This document shows, in pieces, positions 36,021-45,759 of a stretch of DNA of 64,000 nucleotides; position 1 is the first letter of the stretch; every line of letters starts with the position of its first letter. Made by a program: the position numbers and the translations under genes. The stretch comes from Myxococcales bacterium. Its GTDB lineage: Bacteria > Myxococcota > Polyangia > HGW-17 > SLPX01. The stretch lies in assembly GCA_007131745.1 (NCBI GenBank), contig SLPX01000002.1:27084-91083 (forward strand), read 5' to 3'. The notes beneath the pieces are model-generated. The model was not told the DNA's origin and searched no databases. It worked only from the letters and a program-made list of their open reading frames with translations.

Positions 36021-37592
36021 CTAGATATAACCGAAAAGATATAACAGGCCTGAAACCACCAGGCCCGTGATCACTGCGGCCGAAAGGCCGATCAACAGGT
36101 AGGGCGTAACTTTCTTCTTTTCGCGAAAGCCCTCCGCCGGATGTCGACAGGAAACACCACTGTAATCCTCCAGGATAACTGTTTCTTCGGCTCCAAGCAC
36201 TGCAGCCTTTATACTATCGTCTACAACGGTCTTATCGTATTCGCGCAATTCAGCCGTAATTCCGTCGTCTAAAACAGTTTTTTCGTTTTCATCCATCGCA
36301 AGGGCGGCTTCCTGCGATACTTCGGCCTGAACCAACTGTACGTCAATCAGCGTGTCGCCTCCGTTTGCACTCTCTTTATTTTCGTTTTTTTCCAAACATT
36401 CTCCTCCACCCCACATATCGGCGGTAATTTTTCGTGTTCGCTTCGAACGAGCCGAATCCTCATTGGAAACATCTTCGCAGGTGCCTTGAACGGTTTCCAG
36501 CACGCCCGATACTGTTCGGCGGCCGGTAAAATCCAAATCGCTCTCATCCAGGTCCAAGATCTGTTCTGCATCGGTTTGCATCCATGCATCCAAGGTTTTC
36601 TTACGGCTTCTTTCTTTTTGTTCCCGGCCCCTTTCTTTTTCATCTTGCATGATTTCCGTCATGAGGTAGAGAAGAACTTCTTGCCTGATATTATACATGG
36701 AAGCCAGGCCGTTTACATCCTCGAGCATTTTCCGGGCCGATGAATACCTTTTACAGACATCTCGTTCCAGCGCCTTGAAAACCACTGCAGAAACTTCTTT
36801 CGGGATTTCGCCTCGGATTTCCCGGGGGTCGGGTATTGGTTTGGATTTAACCGCCATCAGAGTCGCAAGATCCGTGTCCGACAAAAAGAGCCTTTGTCCG
36901 GTAAGAAGTTCATGGAAAACAATGCCCACCGAAAACAAGTCCGAGCGTGGACTTGCCGCCATACCTCCAACTTGTTCCGGAGACACGTAGCTCAGCTTCC
37001 CTTTTAATACCCCGACAGCGGTCTCGGCCAGTCTTACGCCTTCGCGTGCTTTGACGATGCCGAAATCCAGAAGCTTCACATTTCCTTGTCTGCTGATCAT
37101 GACATTATCCAGGTTAACGTCCCTGTGCACAAGGCCGAGCGGTTGACCATCTTCATCGGCCAGCTCATGGGTGTATTCCAGTCCTTTCAAGATCTCCCGG
37201 ACAACAAGGGTAACGGCCTGCCAAGGAAGGGGGGTGCCGTTCCTGCGTTCATAGCGTTTGTGCGTGTCTTGGAGATTCAATCCGTCAATGTATTCCATGG
37301 TGAGGTAATTGATGTCGCCGTCTTTGCCGTATTCAAAAACCTCCACAATGTTGGGATGCTTCATCCGCACACTCAGCTTCGCCTCGTCAAGAAACATCCT
37401 GACAAAGGTCTCGTTTTCCGCGTATTCACGCTTAACTCTCTTAAACACTATCGGCACGGTCCGGCCGTCAGGCTGCTCAGCACTTCCCCTGTATATTTCG
37501 GCCATTCCTCCCACGCCGATCAATTCATGGATGACAAAACGCTTGAAACGAATCACTCCGTTTCCTTTCCCATCACCGCTCACTTTACTCAT
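36021..37592 (-). CDS. Transmembrane Ser/Thr protein kinase with T-x-x-D motifs in the tail
   Basis: A Hanks-type kinase. The glycine loop is IGVGGMAEIYRG, the catalytic Lys is K51 (VFKRVK), the catalytic loop HRDVNLDN is at 156-163, DFG at 176-178, and the activation segment ends in YVSPEQ. Residues about 320-490 are acidic and hold DTLIDV, EKTVLDD, DKTVVDD and ETVILED, which look like phosphothreonine sites recognised by FHA domains (pT-x-x-D/L). One C-terminal transmembrane helix (VTPYLLIGLSAAVITGLVVS) follows, with the kinase domain in the cytoplasm. The start overlaps the upstream gene stop by 8 nt. Confidence 0.93.
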   Translation of the reverse strand: MSKVSGDGKGNGVIRFKRFVIHELIGVGGMAEIYRGSAEQPDGRTVPIVFKRVKREYAENETFVRMFLDEAKLSVRMKHPNIVEVFEYGKDGDINYLTMEYIDGLNLQDTHKRYERRNGTPLPWQAVTLVVREILKGLEYTHELADEDGQPLGLVHRDVNLDNVMISRQGNVKLLDFGIVKAREGVRLAETAVGVLKGKLSYVSPEQVGGMAASPRSDLFSVGIVFHELLTGQRLFLSDTDLATLMAVKSKPIPDPREIRGEIPKEVSAVVFKALERDVCKRYSSARKMLEDVNGLASMYNIRQEVLLYLMTEIMQDEKERGREQKERSRKKTLDAWMQTDAEQILDLDESDLDFTGRRTVSGVLETVQGTCEDVSNEDSARSKRTRKITADMWGGGECLEKNENKESANGGDTLIDVQLVQAEVSQEAALAMDENEKTVLDDGITAELREYDKTVVDDSIKAAVLGAEETVILEDYSGVSCRHPAEGFREKKKVTPYLLIGLSAAVITGLVVSGLLYLFGYI

Positions 37593-38661
37593 CGAATTTT
37601 ACCCTCTTTTCAACTCTCTCTTCCAATTCGGCAAGTTCCAACATCCATTGCCCGACCCGGCGGCTCCACGCCAAACACTTCTTGTCGGCTTTTTTGCAGC
37701 GGCGGTTCCGCCAACATTTGATTCTTCGGAGATGTTTAACCGTTTTAAGCAACTGCTCGAGATGATCATCGGCTCTTTGGAGGACAACCGACTGCAAAAT
37801 GATTCTACCCGCTTCGAGAGCGGTTTCGGATTGGCAATGATTCCGTATTATCCACATGAATCTCCGCCTGGCTTCAACGTAGCGCCCATACAGGTATTCG
37901 TGAGACCCCATCCAATAGGCATACAGGGCTGACTTGGTGCCATCGGGGTTAAGATTGATGTATTTGTCCAGCGCTTCGTGAAATAAACGGATGGCCTTTG
38001 GAAGCTGCTTCCTCGCCGGCTTCGTTTTTTGAGTTTCAGGATCCGGAGGGTCGGGAAGTTTTAATCCACCGACTGCCCTGTCAAGGACGGCTATTCTTGC
38101 ATCCAACGCATTCTGCTTTATTTCCGCGGCTACGGAAGCGCCCTCCAGCCGTCTGAATACGCCTGCTGCATCAAGATGCCTACCGGTTTTCGCCATTGCC
38201 TTACCCAGTATAAGATAAGCTTCAGGGTACCTGTCGATACTGACAGGGTTCTTTTCGTGATGAAACTCGGAACTCAAGATCTCAATGCCTCTTTTCAAGA
38301 GCTCTTTTTCCTGTTTTTTCTTTTTCCTAATGGCTTCCCGCATTTCTCTCATTTCATTTTCGAGCCGCGAAATTTCCAATGCGGCTCGGCGCCAACCTTC
38401 AGCTCTCGCATCCACTTGTTTTTCCAAAACAAGTGCGCGGGTTCTCAGGGTCTTCAAATGTTTTTCAATCTTAGCAGCTTCTTCCGCCGCGTTTTCCGCG
38501 CCGAGCAATAATACTTGTCCCCGCTCTAAAAGGGTCAGGCTGCCGTACGCGATCGACGGCAGACAAACCATAGAACACGCAAAAAACAAAGGCGCACACC
38601 TGTACAGGAATCCGGTTTCCGAGGGTTTGTTGGATTTCTTTTCGTTTGATAGGTGCTTCAT
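37585..38661 (-). CDS. Secreted coiled-coil/TPR-like protein upstream of the Ser/Thr kinase
   Basis: A signal peptide (residues about 20-40, ending IAYGS) is followed by a long charged coiled coil (residues about 55-130, KKKKQEKELLKRG) and TPR-like helices (YPEAYLILGKAMAKTGRHLDAAGVFRRLEG, and YAYWMGSHEYLYGRYVEARRRFMW). A Cys/Lys-rich segment (CWRNRRCKKADKKC) lies near the C-terminus. A GGAGAG ribosome binding site precedes the ATG. The 8-nt overlap with the kinase gene suggests a shared role, such as a periplasmic input partner, by inference only. Confidence 0.7.
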   Translation of the reverse strand: MKHLSNEKKSNKPSETGFLYRCAPLFFACSMVCLPSIAYGSLTLLERGQVLLLGAENAAEEAAKIEKHLKTLRTRALVLEKQVDARAEGWRRAALEISRLENEMREMREAIRKKKKQEKELLKRGIEILSSEFHHEKNPVSIDRYPEAYLILGKAMAKTGRHLDAAGVFRRLEGASVAAEIKQNALDARIAVLDRAVGGLKLPDPPDPETQKTKPARKQLPKAIRLFHEALDKYINLNPDGTKSALYAYWMGSHEYLYGRYVEARRRFMWIIRNHCQSETALEAGRIILQSVVLQRADDHLEQLLKTVKHLRRIKCWRNRRCKKADKKCLAWSRRVGQWMLELAELEERVEKRVKFDE

Positions 38662-38837
38662 CGGATCGCTCTCCTGAAATCAGCTCCGCCTTTCTTTACT
38701 CGTTTTCACTCCCGATTTTCAAAGTGTATGCCGCACTCGATACAAAAACAATACCCCGTTTCTCGGAATTTCGTGTATTTGGGGATGACGTATAGCCTGT
38801 TTAAGGATAAAAACAGTTCCAGGACGGAGGAAGAAAC

Positions 38838-40367
38838 GTGTGCACCGGTTTGAAAACAGCGGAAACCTACAAACGGCCATTTGATATAGCCGGGTTTCAT
38901 CGAATGAGCCGAATGGGGTGGATCGCTTCAACGTTTTTCACCTTGTCCCTTGTATCGCGCGTTGCTTTCGCCGCTCCCTCGACCGCCGCTCGTATCGGAG
39001 GTCTGAATTTTTCCAGCCCGGTTGAAGGTATGGTGACTTCGATATACTGGAACCCGGCCGCACTTGGACTGGCGACCGGAACGCGAGTGTTTCTTGATGG
39101 AACACTTCGGATGACACACTTTCAAGCAAAAAGAGATTCCATAGACCCTTCCACGGGAGCGCCTTTTTCCGGGCCGGGAGCGCTTTCTTTTGAGAAAGAG
39201 CGATATTTATCGATGGCGCCGGACGTTTTTTTCGGGTTTTCCACCAACTTGGGCAGTGACTCGGTCGTCCTAGGGGTGGCCGTTTACACACCGTACGCTG
39301 AGCTGGATCGTTTTGCGGGACGTGATCCGCCCGGATTGGATGCTCCGCTTCGTTACCACAAGGTTCGCATGGACTGGTTCAACATTTACGTGACTCCCGC
39401 TGTTTCGGTGAAGCTTCACCGGCGTTTCTACGTAGGGGTGGGGCTCAGTTACGTGAGGTCCGTTTTCAATATGTCTTTTTACAGAGATAGAACAATCCGC
39501 GAGACTTACAAGCCCGGAAACGAAGATGACTACAGGGTCGAGGATCCCCACAGGACTGAAATGGTGGATTTGAACGCGACCGACAACAGCCTCACCTTCA
39601 GCGCGGGAGCTCTCTTGATCCTTCCCCGAGACATAAGGTTGGCAATAGCGTATCGTTCCAAGGCTCTCGGGTTGGAGCGATCCAACGTGGAAGCGTCGGG
39701 CCGGGTTGCTGTAAGCAGGTATGACGAATCGGCTTCAGACTGGGTGGACATCAAGGGACGGGCAAAAGTATTCTACGTCCTGCCAGACAGCCTGAGCATT
39801 GGAGCTGCATGGAATCCGAATGAGAAGTGGGAATTGAATCTGCATTTCGAGTGGATCCATTTCAGCGTACACAATGACCTTCACTTCAAGTTCAGCTCCA
39901 ACGAGTTCAGGGCTGAAAACATGGGAAACTGGGACTTGAATTTTCATCACTACCGCGGTTTCAACGACATATGGAGGGTGCAGGTCGGAACCGCTTTTAA
40001 GGCGAGAAAAAACCTGAGAGTCGGCGGTGGTTTGATGTATGAATCCTCTTTGGTCGATAAAAAATGGGTGAGCGCGGCAGCGGTGGACAATCACAAGCTT
40101 GACTTGTTGCTCACTATCGAGTGGTTTCCCCACAAGAGCGTCAGCCTTCACTTCGGTTACGCCGTCTCTTTCATGGGCCGGTTGTCCGGGGCGGGCACGG
40201 GTTTTGATCCGACCCGGACGACGGCATGTGTAACAAACAGGGTGGATATAGTCTGGAATGAAGACTGCAACTATGTTGACAGTGGAAAAGGTCTTCCCTC
40301 GGCGGCCGGTGATTACTGGAAACTTGTTCACCGCATAGGTTTTGGCATAGGTTACCATTATTATTGA
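38838..40367 (+). CDS. FadL/OmpP1-family outer-membrane transport protein
   Basis: Family members carry long-chain fatty acids or other hydrophobic compounds across the outer membrane. A signal peptide near the start leads to the FadL-type opening SSPVEGMVTSIYWNPAALGLA (the NPA motif). Beta strands follow, with the repeated TAIRY-like and GIGYHY-type aromatic strand ends; the protein ends FGIGYHYY. The start is GTG at 38838, decided by a perfect GGAGG with 7-nt spacing. The in-frame ATG at 38904 lacks a ribosome binding site. Confidence 0.85.
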   Translation: MCTGLKTAETYKRPFDIAGFHRMSRMGWIASTFFTLSLVSRVAFAAPSTAARIGGLNFSSPVEGMVTSIYWNPAALGLATGTRVFLDGTLRMTHFQAKRDSIDPSTGAPFSGPGALSFEKERYLSMAPDVFFGFSTNLGSDSVVLGVAVYTPYAELDRFAGRDPPGLDAPLRYHKVRMDWFNIYVTPAVSVKLHRRFYVGVGLSYVRSVFNMSFYRDRTIRETYKPGNEDDYRVEDPHRTEMVDLNATDNSLTFSAGALLILPRDIRLAIAYRSKALGLERSNVEASGRVAVSRYDESASDWVDIKGRAKVFYVLPDSLSIGAAWNPNEKWELNLHFEWIHFSVHNDLHFKFSSNEFRAENMGNWDLNFHHYRGFNDIWRVQVGTAFKARKNLRVGGGLMYESSLVDKKWVSAAAVDNHKLDLLLTIEWFPHKSVSLHFGYAVSFMGRLSGAGTGFDPTRTTACVTNRVDIVWNEDCNYVDSGKGLPSAAGDYWKLVHRIGFGIGYHYY

Positions 40368-40472
40368 AATATAAATGCTGCTCGCGGATGCAGATGACAA
40401 TTTGTGGGCACTTGAAAGGCTGCATGAATGCACCGTTCAGAGAAAAGCTTCAAAGCTTGGAATGATTAGAAG

Positions 40473-42731
40473 ATGGATTTTTTTTATTTCATGAAAAAGT
40501 GTTTTGTTGTGGTTTTACTTGCCAAATTGGCGATTCCTTATTCGGGATGTAAATCAACCACCGACAGGGCGCAGCGTGCGTTATACGGTATTCCCGTTTC
40601 CAAACCGGGAATTCCCGAACCGCTGAAGATGGAACACCTCGCCCTTGAGAACAGGGATGACTACGAAGATGCTCGCCAGACTTTCCGAGCCGGAAATCTC
40701 AAAAAACCTGAACAATACGCGGAGGTCAGAAAAGCTTTCCTGAACTGGGCCGCAAAACACTTGGACATGAAACTCGAAAGAACGGGAGGCAAGGCTGGTT
40801 TCGAACTATATTCAAAAATGCTTTCATTTTTGTTCCGTCGCGACGGGATGAAAGGCACTCATCCGCTTGTTTCTCCAGAAGATCTGAGTTCAGGCGAAAA
40901 AGAACTGCTGGTGGCCGCATCCAATAAGATTCTGAAAAGCTTCATTCCTCGGGGAGAAGTAAAGAAGGTTCTCACTGCTCATGCAGTGCTGGATTACATG
41001 TCGGACAAAACAGGAAACCAACGCAAGAAATTCAGAAACGTTATTGAATGGCTGGGAAAAATCGAGGAGGCGGGGGACAACACACCGAACACACCCATCA
41101 TGGAGATGCTGGATGTCTTGGAGAAGACCGCTGTCCATTTCCCCGGACCTCTTGTTCTGGAGGAGATGGTTCGCCTCGTTCAAAAGGGCGTCGCCATGCT
41201 TGCGGCCGTTCCGGAAGCAGAGGCCGATTCAGCGAAGAGAGACAGCATAAAGGCTTTCCAGGAAAGCCAAGCCAAAGTAAGAGAAGTGCGCAGATTGCTC
41301 TTTTTCCTGGCCGAATCTCGCGTTCTGAGCGGCGAATGGGCGAAACTTTCCAAAGAAATGGAAGAGTGGCCGTTCCCGGAAGCAAGAGACAAACTCCTGG
41401 TGCGATTGTTGAAGAGGGTTCTTTCACCTGATGCCCATCCGGCTGATTACAAAGCCCTTTCAGATTATTTTGTAGATGAAGGACCGTTGGTCGCTGAAAC
41501 CATCTGTCGAAGTGCGGCGGGTCGTTTTCCGGATGCGCCGGAGCCGTTTTATTGCCTGGCCAAAATTGCGGAAAAAAGTGAAGACAACCTGCGGGAAATA
41601 GCAAACCTTGAAAGAGCTGTTCGCAGAAATCCAGAGTGGCACGAGGCATGGGACCATCTTGCCAGAGCCTATCTCATGCGTATCCACGTTCTTGTGGCAA
41701 GACAACGCCTTTCTCCCGTAAGGGCCATGCTGGAGCGGAATGTAAAGCTTCACGAGGCTGCACAAATGCACTGGCCGACACGCCCATTGGACATCGGCCC
41801 GGCGAGGTCATACTTTGCCGCGGGCCGTGCGCATACAGGTCGGGGTGACCTTGATTCAGCGATGAAACTGTACAAAAAAGCATTGTCACTCGAAGAGATT
41901 TCCGAGGCGCATGGAGAACTGGGTGAGATATTTTACTGGAACGGCTACTATGTTGGGGCTGAAAAGCATTTCAAACAGGCGGTGGAAAGAGCCGAAGGAG
42001 AAGCTCGTCAAGTTTACTGGTTGGGTCGGGTTGTGGTCAAGTTGGCGCACAGCATGAGAGAGAACGGACGGGGGGAAGAAGCCGGTCAGCTGCTCATGAA
42101 AGCCATGAGCGGCCTGATGAGGCTGGTAAGTGTGCTGAGGGATTCGGAATTGAGAGCCGGCATTTTAATCATGCAGGCGGAAATACTTGATGAACTCGGC
42201 AAAAGAGATCATGCGGTGAATTTGTTGCGCACAGCGGTCGATCTCGCTCCCGACCGTACAGGAACATATGCAGATGCGATGAACTTCACGGTTTCACGGG
42301 GTCTGGTTAATGAGTCTCTTGATTTGTACAGCAGGGCTCTCGTCAGGGACGAGGTAACTGAATATAAGAAAGCTTATGCCACTTTCTGGATCCTGGATCT
42401 CGGAAGGCTCTGCAATGTGGAGGATATCCGTCTTCGTCCTGCATGGGACTACCTTAAAAACCTGAAAGGCAAGGAATGGTATCACTCCCTCGCCCGATGG
42501 TACCGAGGTGAAATAGACATGGAAACACTCCGAAAAAAAGCCTCTAACCCGGGGGAACTTTTAGAAGCGGATTATTATATGTCTATGAGACTTATGCGAC
42601 AAGGCAGGGAGGCTGAAGGAAGAAAGATCTGGGAGAAGATCAGGCAATCCATGATTTATGTTTATTATGAATTTCAAATGGTGGATCGATACATCAGGGA
42701 TGGGATGCAGTGCGCACAGGAAGACTTTTGA
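40473..42731 (+). CDS. Large TPR lipoprotein
   Basis: A 752-residue lipoprotein. The N-terminus MDFFYFMKKCFVVVLL... ends in the lipobox YSGC. Helical repeats follow. The clearest TPRs lie between about residues 345 and 520: PFYCLAKIAEKSEDNLREIANLERAVRRNPEWHEAWDHLARAYL, GDLDSAMKLYKKALSLEE, and EIFYWNGYYVGAEKHFKQAVERAEG. The C-terminus has further helices. It probably binds proteins in the periplasm. Its 3' end overlaps the SRPBCC-type gene by 22 nt, suggesting a coupled pair. Confidence 0.75.
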   Translation: MDFFYFMKKCFVVVLLAKLAIPYSGCKSTTDRAQRALYGIPVSKPGIPEPLKMEHLALENRDDYEDARQTFRAGNLKKPEQYAEVRKAFLNWAAKHLDMKLERTGGKAGFELYSKMLSFLFRRDGMKGTHPLVSPEDLSSGEKELLVAASNKILKSFIPRGEVKKVLTAHAVLDYMSDKTGNQRKKFRNVIEWLGKIEEAGDNTPNTPIMEMLDVLEKTAVHFPGPLVLEEMVRLVQKGVAMLAAVPEAEADSAKRDSIKAFQESQAKVREVRRLLFFLAESRVLSGEWAKLSKEMEEWPFPEARDKLLVRLLKRVLSPDAHPADYKALSDYFVDEGPLVAETICRSAAGRFPDAPEPFYCLAKIAEKSEDNLREIANLERAVRRNPEWHEAWDHLARAYLMRIHVLVARQRLSPVRAMLERNVKLHEAAQMHWPTRPLDIGPARSYFAAGRAHTGRGDLDSAMKLYKKALSLEEISEAHGELGEIFYWNGYYVGAEKHFKQAVERAEGEARQVYWLGRVVVKLAHSMRENGRGEEAGQLLMKAMSGLMRLVSVLRDSELRAGILIMQAEILDELGKRDHAVNLLRTAVDLAPDRTGTYADAMNFTVSRGLVNESLDLYSRALVRDEVTEYKKAYATFWILDLGRLCNVEDIRLRPAWDYLKNLKGKEWYHSLARWYRGEIDMETLRKKASNPGELLEADYYMSMRLMRQGREAEGRKIWEKIRQSMIYVYYEFQMVDRYIRDGMQCAQEDF

Positions 42732-43417
42732 ATATCCACTGCGAAAAAGAAAAACATGAACCGGTTCATGGGGTGAAATTTGCAGCCATAGCAGGTTTTC
42801 TCGGGACGGTTCTTTTTTTGGCGGCGAATCCGGGTTTCGCTAAAAGCTCCTCCGTCAAAACAAGGCTTTCGCGCGATGAAATCCGCCGTATTGAAAACTG
42901 GGAATCCGTCGTACACGTGGACAAGAGCGAAAAACACTGGAAACCCACGGTTTACATCCTCATGGCGGATCCCCCCCCCAAGGTGATGCACATTGTAATG
43001 CAGGTGCAGAATTACTCGAGATTCATGCCGAGAGTAAAAAAAAGCACCGTTGTGAGAAGGAGCGGAAGAAACCGGATGTGGGCAGTCATGGTCACCGATC
43101 TTCCATGGCCGCTCAGAAACGCCTGGGTGGCCGTCAGGTATGAGTGGTCTGTTCAGGGCGGGAACCACTACCGGTTGGATTGGTCGCGCTACAGGGGTTC
43201 AATGCGGAAATATCGGGGACGAATGGATTTCTATGAATGGAACGAAAACCATACACTGGTCAAATGTACGATGCAGGCCGTGCCAGACGATTTCATCACC
43301 CTCAGGCAACTCAACAATGGAATGGTTTGGGCGGCGGAGCAAATGCTGCACAGCCTGCGTTCTCGTCTCGACGCCCTTCGGAAAAAACATTCATTGTCAT
43401 CTTGGGTCCCGGATTGA
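42710..43417 (+). CDS. Secreted SRPBCC/START-like protein
   Basis: The start is uncertain: GTG at 42710 or TTG at 42728, the latter with AGGAAG upstream. Either gives a hydrophobic signal (AAIAGFLGTVLFLAANPGFA). The domain that follows resembles the polyketide-cyclase/START fold: PPPKVMHIVMQVQNYSRFMPRVKKSTVVRR, a hydrophobic core, then a C-terminal amphipathic helix AAEQMLHSLRSRLDALRKK. Such domains bind hydrophobic ligands. It overlaps the TPR lipoprotein gene and converges on the alanine racemase gene, 40 nt apart. No ligand can be named. Confidence 0.65.
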   Translation: MRTGRLLNIHCEKEKHEPVHGVKFAAIAGFLGTVLFLAANPGFAKSSSVKTRLSRDEIRRIENWESVVHVDKSEKHWKPTVYILMADPPPKVMHIVMQVQNYSRFMPRVKKSTVVRRSGRNRMWAVMVTDLPWPLRNAWVAVRYEWSVQGGNHYRLDWSRYRGSMRKYRGRMDFYEWNENHTLVKCTMQAVPDDFITLRQLNNGMVWAAEQMLHSLRSRLDALRKKHSLSSWVPD

Positions 43418-43457
43418 CACGTGTTTTGGCAAACTTTGCAGTTCTCCCCAAAATAAA

Positions 43458-44624
43458 CTATTTAACAACGATTCTGGGGGTTTCACCGGGAAGGCGCACC
43501 AGAATTTCATAGTTCATGTACCGGGTCATGTCGCTGAATGAACCTACGCTGATCTGCATCCTGTTTTGTTTTCCGACAATGACCACCTCGTCACCAACAT
43601 CAACTCCCGGTATTTCCGTGACATTGATCATCATTGCGTTCATGTTTACCACACCTACCACAGGCGCCCGTCTCCCCCGAACCAGAACGTGTCCCAGGTT
43701 GCTCAGGTTTCTGTTGAATCCGTCTGAATAACCGATTGGCACGACGGCGAGCCTTTCTTTCCTCGTTGTCATGTATGTGTTTCCATATCCCACGAATTCC
43801 CCTCTGGCGACGTCTTTGATGCTCATCACCCTGCTCTTCCATTTGATGACACGTCTCAGGGGATCCCGGCTCACCGCTTTTTTGTCATGACAGTCCTGCA
43901 GCAGATAGTGCATTTCTGTTTCTTTGCTCGGCCAAAAACCGTATTGAGAAATCCCGAAACGCACCATGTCCATTACACTTTCAGGGTATACAAAGGCCGC
44001 TGCAGAACATGCTGTGTGTCGCAAGCCCACCTCAATGTTTTGATTTTTCAACCATTCACAATGTTGGTTAAAAATCCGCATTTGGCTCTGTATCCTCAAA
44101 TAATTGCTCGAACTCTCCGCCCCCGCGAAGTGGGTGCAAACACCTTCCACCGCTATTTTATCCGGGTTGTTCCGGATGATTTCCACTGCATCCAGAAGTT
44201 CCTTGCCCTCAAGACCAGTGCGATTCAAGCCGGTTTCCAGTTCCAGATGCACCCCGGCTTTTGCCTTCAGCTTTTTGGCTTTTTCCACCGCCTCTAAAAG
44301 CCTTGCAGTGCCGAACACGTAAAAAGAGATGTTGTTTTCGATCGCCCACTCAACGGCTCCTTCCCCCAGGTCGCCCATGATCAATATATTGCTTTTTCGC
44401 GTCAGGCTGCGCAGGGCCACGTAGGCCTCGGCCGCGGAAAACACCGAAAAATGATCTATGCCGCACCTCTCCGCCATCGGAATAAACTCCCGAATGCCGT
44501 GTCCGTAAGCGTTTCCCTTTATGACGGATGAAAACTTGACTCCTTGGCCGATATTTTCCTTTAAGAAGCGAAAGTTCCGCCTTAATGCGGATTCGCTCAG
44601 TTCAATGCTGGATGTTGTAAACAT
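43458..44624 (-). CDS. alr: Alanine racemase (PLP-dependent, fold III)
   Basis: Converts L- to D-alanine for peptidoglycan. The PLP lysine lies in SSVIKGNAYGHG, the second catalytic Tyr in EFVGYGNTY, and RFGISQYGFWPS and VVPIGYSDGF are family blocks. The start at the ATG 44624, 4 nt after the upstream stop, is better than the in-frame TTG at 44639 inside that gene. Length is 388 residues. It is the last gene of the GNAT, ornithine/lysine racemase-like, M20, Alr operon, so its role may extend to another amino acid. Confidence 0.93.
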   Translation of the reverse strand: MFTTSSIELSESALRRNFRFLKENIGQGVKFSSVIKGNAYGHGIREFIPMAERCGIDHFSVFSAAEAYVALRSLTRKSNILIMGDLGEGAVEWAIENNISFYVFGTARLLEAVEKAKKLKAKAGVHLELETGLNRTGLEGKELLDAVEIIRNNPDKIAVEGVCTHFAGAESSSNYLRIQSQMRIFNQHCEWLKNQNIEVGLRHTACSAAAFVYPESVMDMVRFGISQYGFWPSKETEMHYLLQDCHDKKAVSRDPLRRVIKWKSRVMSIKDVARGEFVGYGNTYMTTRKERLAVVPIGYSDGFNRNLSNLGHVLVRGRRAPVVGVVNMNAMMINVTEIPGVDVGDEVVIVGKQNRMQISVGSFSDMTRYMNYEILVRLPGETPRIVVK

Positions 44625-44628
44625 TAAA

Positions 44629-45759
44629 TCACTCAACAAGGCCGACAGTGCGGTTTAAAAGCTCAAGATAAAAAATTGTTCCGTGTTCGATCAGTTCATC
44701 GGGGAAATCATAATCCGGATGGTGAAGAGCCGGATGCTTTGAACCTGCCCCAAGTCCCCAAAAAGCCCCGGGTATTTGTTGTGTGTAATTGCCGAAATCC
44801 TCGGACCAGGGAAATGGGTCCTTTTGCCGTTCGATTTTCATCCCGAGATGATTCGCTACATCGCTTAACACATCCACGGTTTCGTCATCGTTTGTAGTAG
44901 AAGGAAATTCTTCGACCCATGAATATTCCATAGCCAGTTCAGCACCGTTTGCAACCGATTTGACAACGGAAAGGCACTTTTCCTTGATGCGATTCAGGAC
45001 CTCTCCTTCATGAGCCCGCAAGGTGGCCATGACCTCGGCTTCACCAGGCGATGTCCCGAAAGCGGCCTCGCCCAGCCGGGCATGAATCACAGTAACCTTG
45101 GAAGCTTCATGCAAAGCCGTGCTGAACTGAGGTACCGCGCTTAGGCTTTGTATCGCCTGAGCGACCGCCTGCGCCGGACTGCGCCCTTGATGCGGCTCAG
45201 CCGCATGCGAAGTGGCACCTGTCATCCGGACCTTCAAGCCGACTGATGCCGCCGCGAATACACCTTTTCTCAAAACAATTTGTCCCAAGGGGAATCCGGG
45301 AAGGTTATGCAGGCCGAAAACCCGGTCAGGATAAATCTCCAGGAATTTTTTGTCTGCTATGACCATGGAGGCACCCATTCCGGTTTCCTCGGCCGGTTGA
45401 AACATCAATACCACTGATCCGCGGGCGGGAGGTTTTTGCGCCAACGCTGCCGCAACTCCCACCATGATCGCCATGTGTCCATCGTGACCGCATTTGTGGG
45501 AAACCCCGCGGGTTTTTGAACCGTGTGGTGCGCTTATCGTCTCGGGTATGGGAAGAGCATCCAACTCACATCTCAACATCACTCGCGGACCCGGCTCCCT
45601 ACCCTTGAACTCGGCTGCCAGACCGTGGCCCCCTATGCAATCTATCAGTCGGTCCGGGCGAAATTTTTCGAGGTGTTCTTTTATTATTTGGGCTGTTTTT
45701 TCTTCGCCGGCCGACAATTCTGCCGACGCGTGAAGCGTTTTTCTCAATTCACTGTTCAT
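44629..45759 (-). CDS. M20-family amidohydrolase (N-acyl-amino acid deacylase/aminoacylase type)
   Basis: A zinc peptidase-like hydrolase of the M20D/amidohydrolase group. Motifs are SHKCGHDGHMAIMVG (metal ligands), VLMFQPAEETGMGASMVI and the dimerisation-domain block VRMTGATSHAAEPHQGRSP, with the terminal HHPDYDFPDE. Relatives remove acetyl or acyl groups from amino acids, including N-acetyl-diaminopimelate and hippurate. Substrate is not predictable, but the setting between two racemases and a GNAT acetyltransferase points to N-acyl amino acids. The ATG overlaps the upstream stop by 4 nt. Confidence 0.9.
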   Translation of the reverse strand: MNSELRKTLHASAELSAGEEKTAQIIKEHLEKFRPDRLIDCIGGHGLAAEFKGREPGPRVMLRCELDALPIPETISAPHGSKTRGVSHKCGHDGHMAIMVGVAAALAQKPPARGSVVLMFQPAEETGMGASMVIADKKFLEIYPDRVFGLHNLPGFPLGQIVLRKGVFAAASVGLKVRMTGATSHAAEPHQGRSPAQAVAQAIQSLSAVPQFSTALHEASKVTVIHARLGEAAFGTSPGEAEVMATLRAHEGEVLNRIKEKCLSVVKSVANGAELAMEYSWVEEFPSTTNDDETVDVLSDVANHLGMKIERQKDPFPWSEDFGNYTQQIPGAFWGLGAGSKHPALHHPDYDFPDELIEHGTIFYLELLNRTVGLVE

